A stretch of 36,422 nucleotides of DNA, taken from NCBI GenBank assembly GCA_009778425.1, contig WRJU01000252.1, forward strand, positions 1-36,422. The letters run 5' to 3'. The notes under the pieces were generated by a model, which searched no databases, had not been told where the DNA came from, and worked only from the letters and a program-made list of their open reading frames with translations. Both the position numbers and the translations under genes were made by a program. The first letter of the stretch is position 1, and every line of letters starts with the position of its first letter. Shown here piece after piece: positions 33,625 to 36,422 of the stretch. Source of the DNA: Pseudomonadota bacterium (GTDB lineage Bacteria > Pseudomonadota > Gammaproteobacteria > Burkholderiales > Rhodocyclaceae).

Positions 33625-33849
33625 ATGACTGGGAACGAAATCGCAGAAGCCCTTGGAAAAGTTAAAGGGAGCGTCAGTGTATTTATTCGTGACACAAAAG
33701 GAATGACATTATGCTGCATCGATGTCAGTAACGATGTCAGTAAAAAGCAACTGATACGCGGGATGAGACGCTTCGGCGACAGTGAAACGACGCTGTCACT
33801 CAAAAATGATAACAACATGGATGCATTTTTAGGAGCGGATTACAAATGA
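33625..33849 (+). CDS. Small hypothetical protein
   Basis: MTGNEIAEALGKVKGSVSVFIRDTKGMTLCC...; overlaps next ORF ATGA. Confidence 0.6.
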   Translation: MTGNEIAEALGKVKGSVSVFIRDTKGMTLCCIDVSNDVSKKQLIRGMRRFGDSETTLSLKNDNNMDAFLGADYK

Positions 33850-34214
33850 ACCATTTCACGCACCCCACCCGCAACACCACCTACGCCGCTGACCTTCTGG
33901 CCTGGAAAGATTCCGCTCTGGCGGCTGGTTTTGATTCCCGGATTGTCGACATGGTTGTTCGTCAGACCATCGAAGAATCGCGGAACGGCATCACGGAAAT
34001 AAAAGTTGAGTCAATGATCGACTGGGTCAAGTGTTCAGAACGCATGCCGCCCATGTACGAGAGGGTGCTTCTTTCAACGAATGGGCGCATTCATCCCGCC
34101 GTGTACAACCTTACGCACACTGGCTTTGCCGTGTGCGCTGGTGGCAAGTGCGTGGAAGGTTTCAGTCCCGCATATTGGAGATATTTGCCAGAAGCGCCGG
34201 AGGTGGGGAAATGA
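33846..34214 (+). CDS. DUF551-like phage protein
   Basis: MIDWVKCSERMPPMYERVLLSTNGRIHPAVYNLTHTGFAV...FSPAYWRYLPEAPE. Confidence 0.75.
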   Translation: MNHFTHPTRNTTYAADLLAWKDSALAAGFDSRIVDMVVRQTIEESRNGITEIKVESMIDWVKCSERMPPMYERVLLSTNGRIHPAVYNLTHTGFAVCAGGKCVEGFSPAYWRYLPEAPEVGK

Positions 34215-34429
34215 ACAAGCAAGAACGCGATGCGATCAGGGCGCGCTACCGTAACCTCCCTGGAGTTGTTCAGAAAGATATATACGCGCTGCTCAACACG
34301 CTCGACAAGATGGAGGCGGAACGGGATTTGCTGGCGTATTGGCTTCATGAAGAAGCCGGTAGTTCTGTATGTACATGGATTGCTGCGGCAGAAATAGAAT
34401 CCGCAAAGCGCGCGGGGGAAGCGAAATGA
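34211..34429 (+). CDS. Small hypothetical phage protein
   Basis: MNKQERDAIRARYRNLPGVVQKDIYALLNTLDKMEAERDLLAYWL. Confidence 0.6.
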   Translation: MNKQERDAIRARYRNLPGVVQKDIYALLNTLDKMEAERDLLAYWLHEEAGSSVCTWIAAAEIESAKRAGEAK

Positions 34430-34629
34430 CGAAGAAAGACGCACTCAAATTACTCCAAGAACTTCAGCATTGGCGTCGCTGTTCAGAGCCTGAATGCGGT
34501 TGTGAGCATCCTTCAACCGATAAAGTCGGTGAAGCGATAGACGTGGCGATCAATGCGCTGAAAAGGGCGACGGTGGCGAAGCTTGACGTTCATGAATCCG
34601 CTGGATCGGCGAGCGTATCAAGGCGGTGA
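34426..34629 (+). CDS. Small hypothetical phage protein
   Basis: MTKKDALKLLQELQHWRRCSEPECGCEHPSTDKVGEAIDVAINALKR. Confidence 0.6.
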   Translation: MTKKDALKLLQELQHWRRCSEPECGCEHPSTDKVGEAIDVAINALKRATVAKLDVHESAGSASVSRR

Positions 34630-34636
34630 GTAGGAT

Positions 34637-34786
34637 ATGAAGCGTCACACCAGAAACACCCCGAAGTCGACGTTGATCCGCCTGCTGGCCACGCAGGCGG
34701 TTAAGGACTATATGAACAAGCAACAACAGCAACGGCGCGGGGTTGTGCAAAACAGTTCAAATCGTATTGTTCCAATCAAGAAATAA
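34637..34786 (+). CDS. Small basic hypothetical protein (49 aa)
   Basis: MKRHTRNTPKSTLIRLLATQAVKDYMNKQQQQRRGVVQNSSNRIVPIKK*, directly upstream of the recombinase. Confidence 0.45.
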   Translation: MKRHTRNTPKSTLIRLLATQAVKDYMNKQQQQRRGVVQNSSNRIVPIKK

Positions 34787-34801
34787 TCGTGAGGTATCCA
34801 C

Positions 34802-36409
<1,608 letters not shown>

Positions 36410-36422
36410 TTGGAGAGGGCGC

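Overview
The window holds an almost complete, P2-like (contractile-tail) prophage of about 35.7 kb with both host junctions visible. Left host flank: the 3' end of a gene reading like ftsB, then a tRNA terminator and a stranded 3'-CCA end of an initiator tRNA (590-600). Right host flank: the initiator tRNA-fMet body (36336-36409, minus), which lost its encoded CCA. The 11-bp direct repeat GGTTGCGGGGG (590-600 and 36334-36344) is the inferred att core. The integrase is a large serine recombinase whose last codons run through attR into the tRNA. The structural genes are P2-type but in a rearranged order: FI-FII-E/E'-J-I-T-H(minus), then O-N-M-L-X-lysis-R-P-S-V-W-U-D-Q. Three copies of a GTTGT-N13-ACAAC dyad precede the late operons and are probable targets of the encoded Ogr/Delta activator. 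Accessory content is dominated by toxin-antitoxin modules: six apparently intact, one with a nonsense-mutated toxin, plus relics. Main candidates for follow-up: (1) all seven toxin-first operons appear to have leaderless toxin starts but SD-led antitoxin starts; (2) a tandemly duplicated immunity region in which repressor C-termini are conserved while DNA-binding domains and operators have diverged; (3) a three-way mutually exclusive base-pairing RNA element at 2194-2392; (4) insertion in an initiator tRNA gene by a serine integrase whose C-terminus changes on integration; (5) nested TA cassettes, with a RelE/HTH module sitting between the two ends of a relic hicB. All calls come from reading the sequence and the supplied ORF translations; no database search was run.
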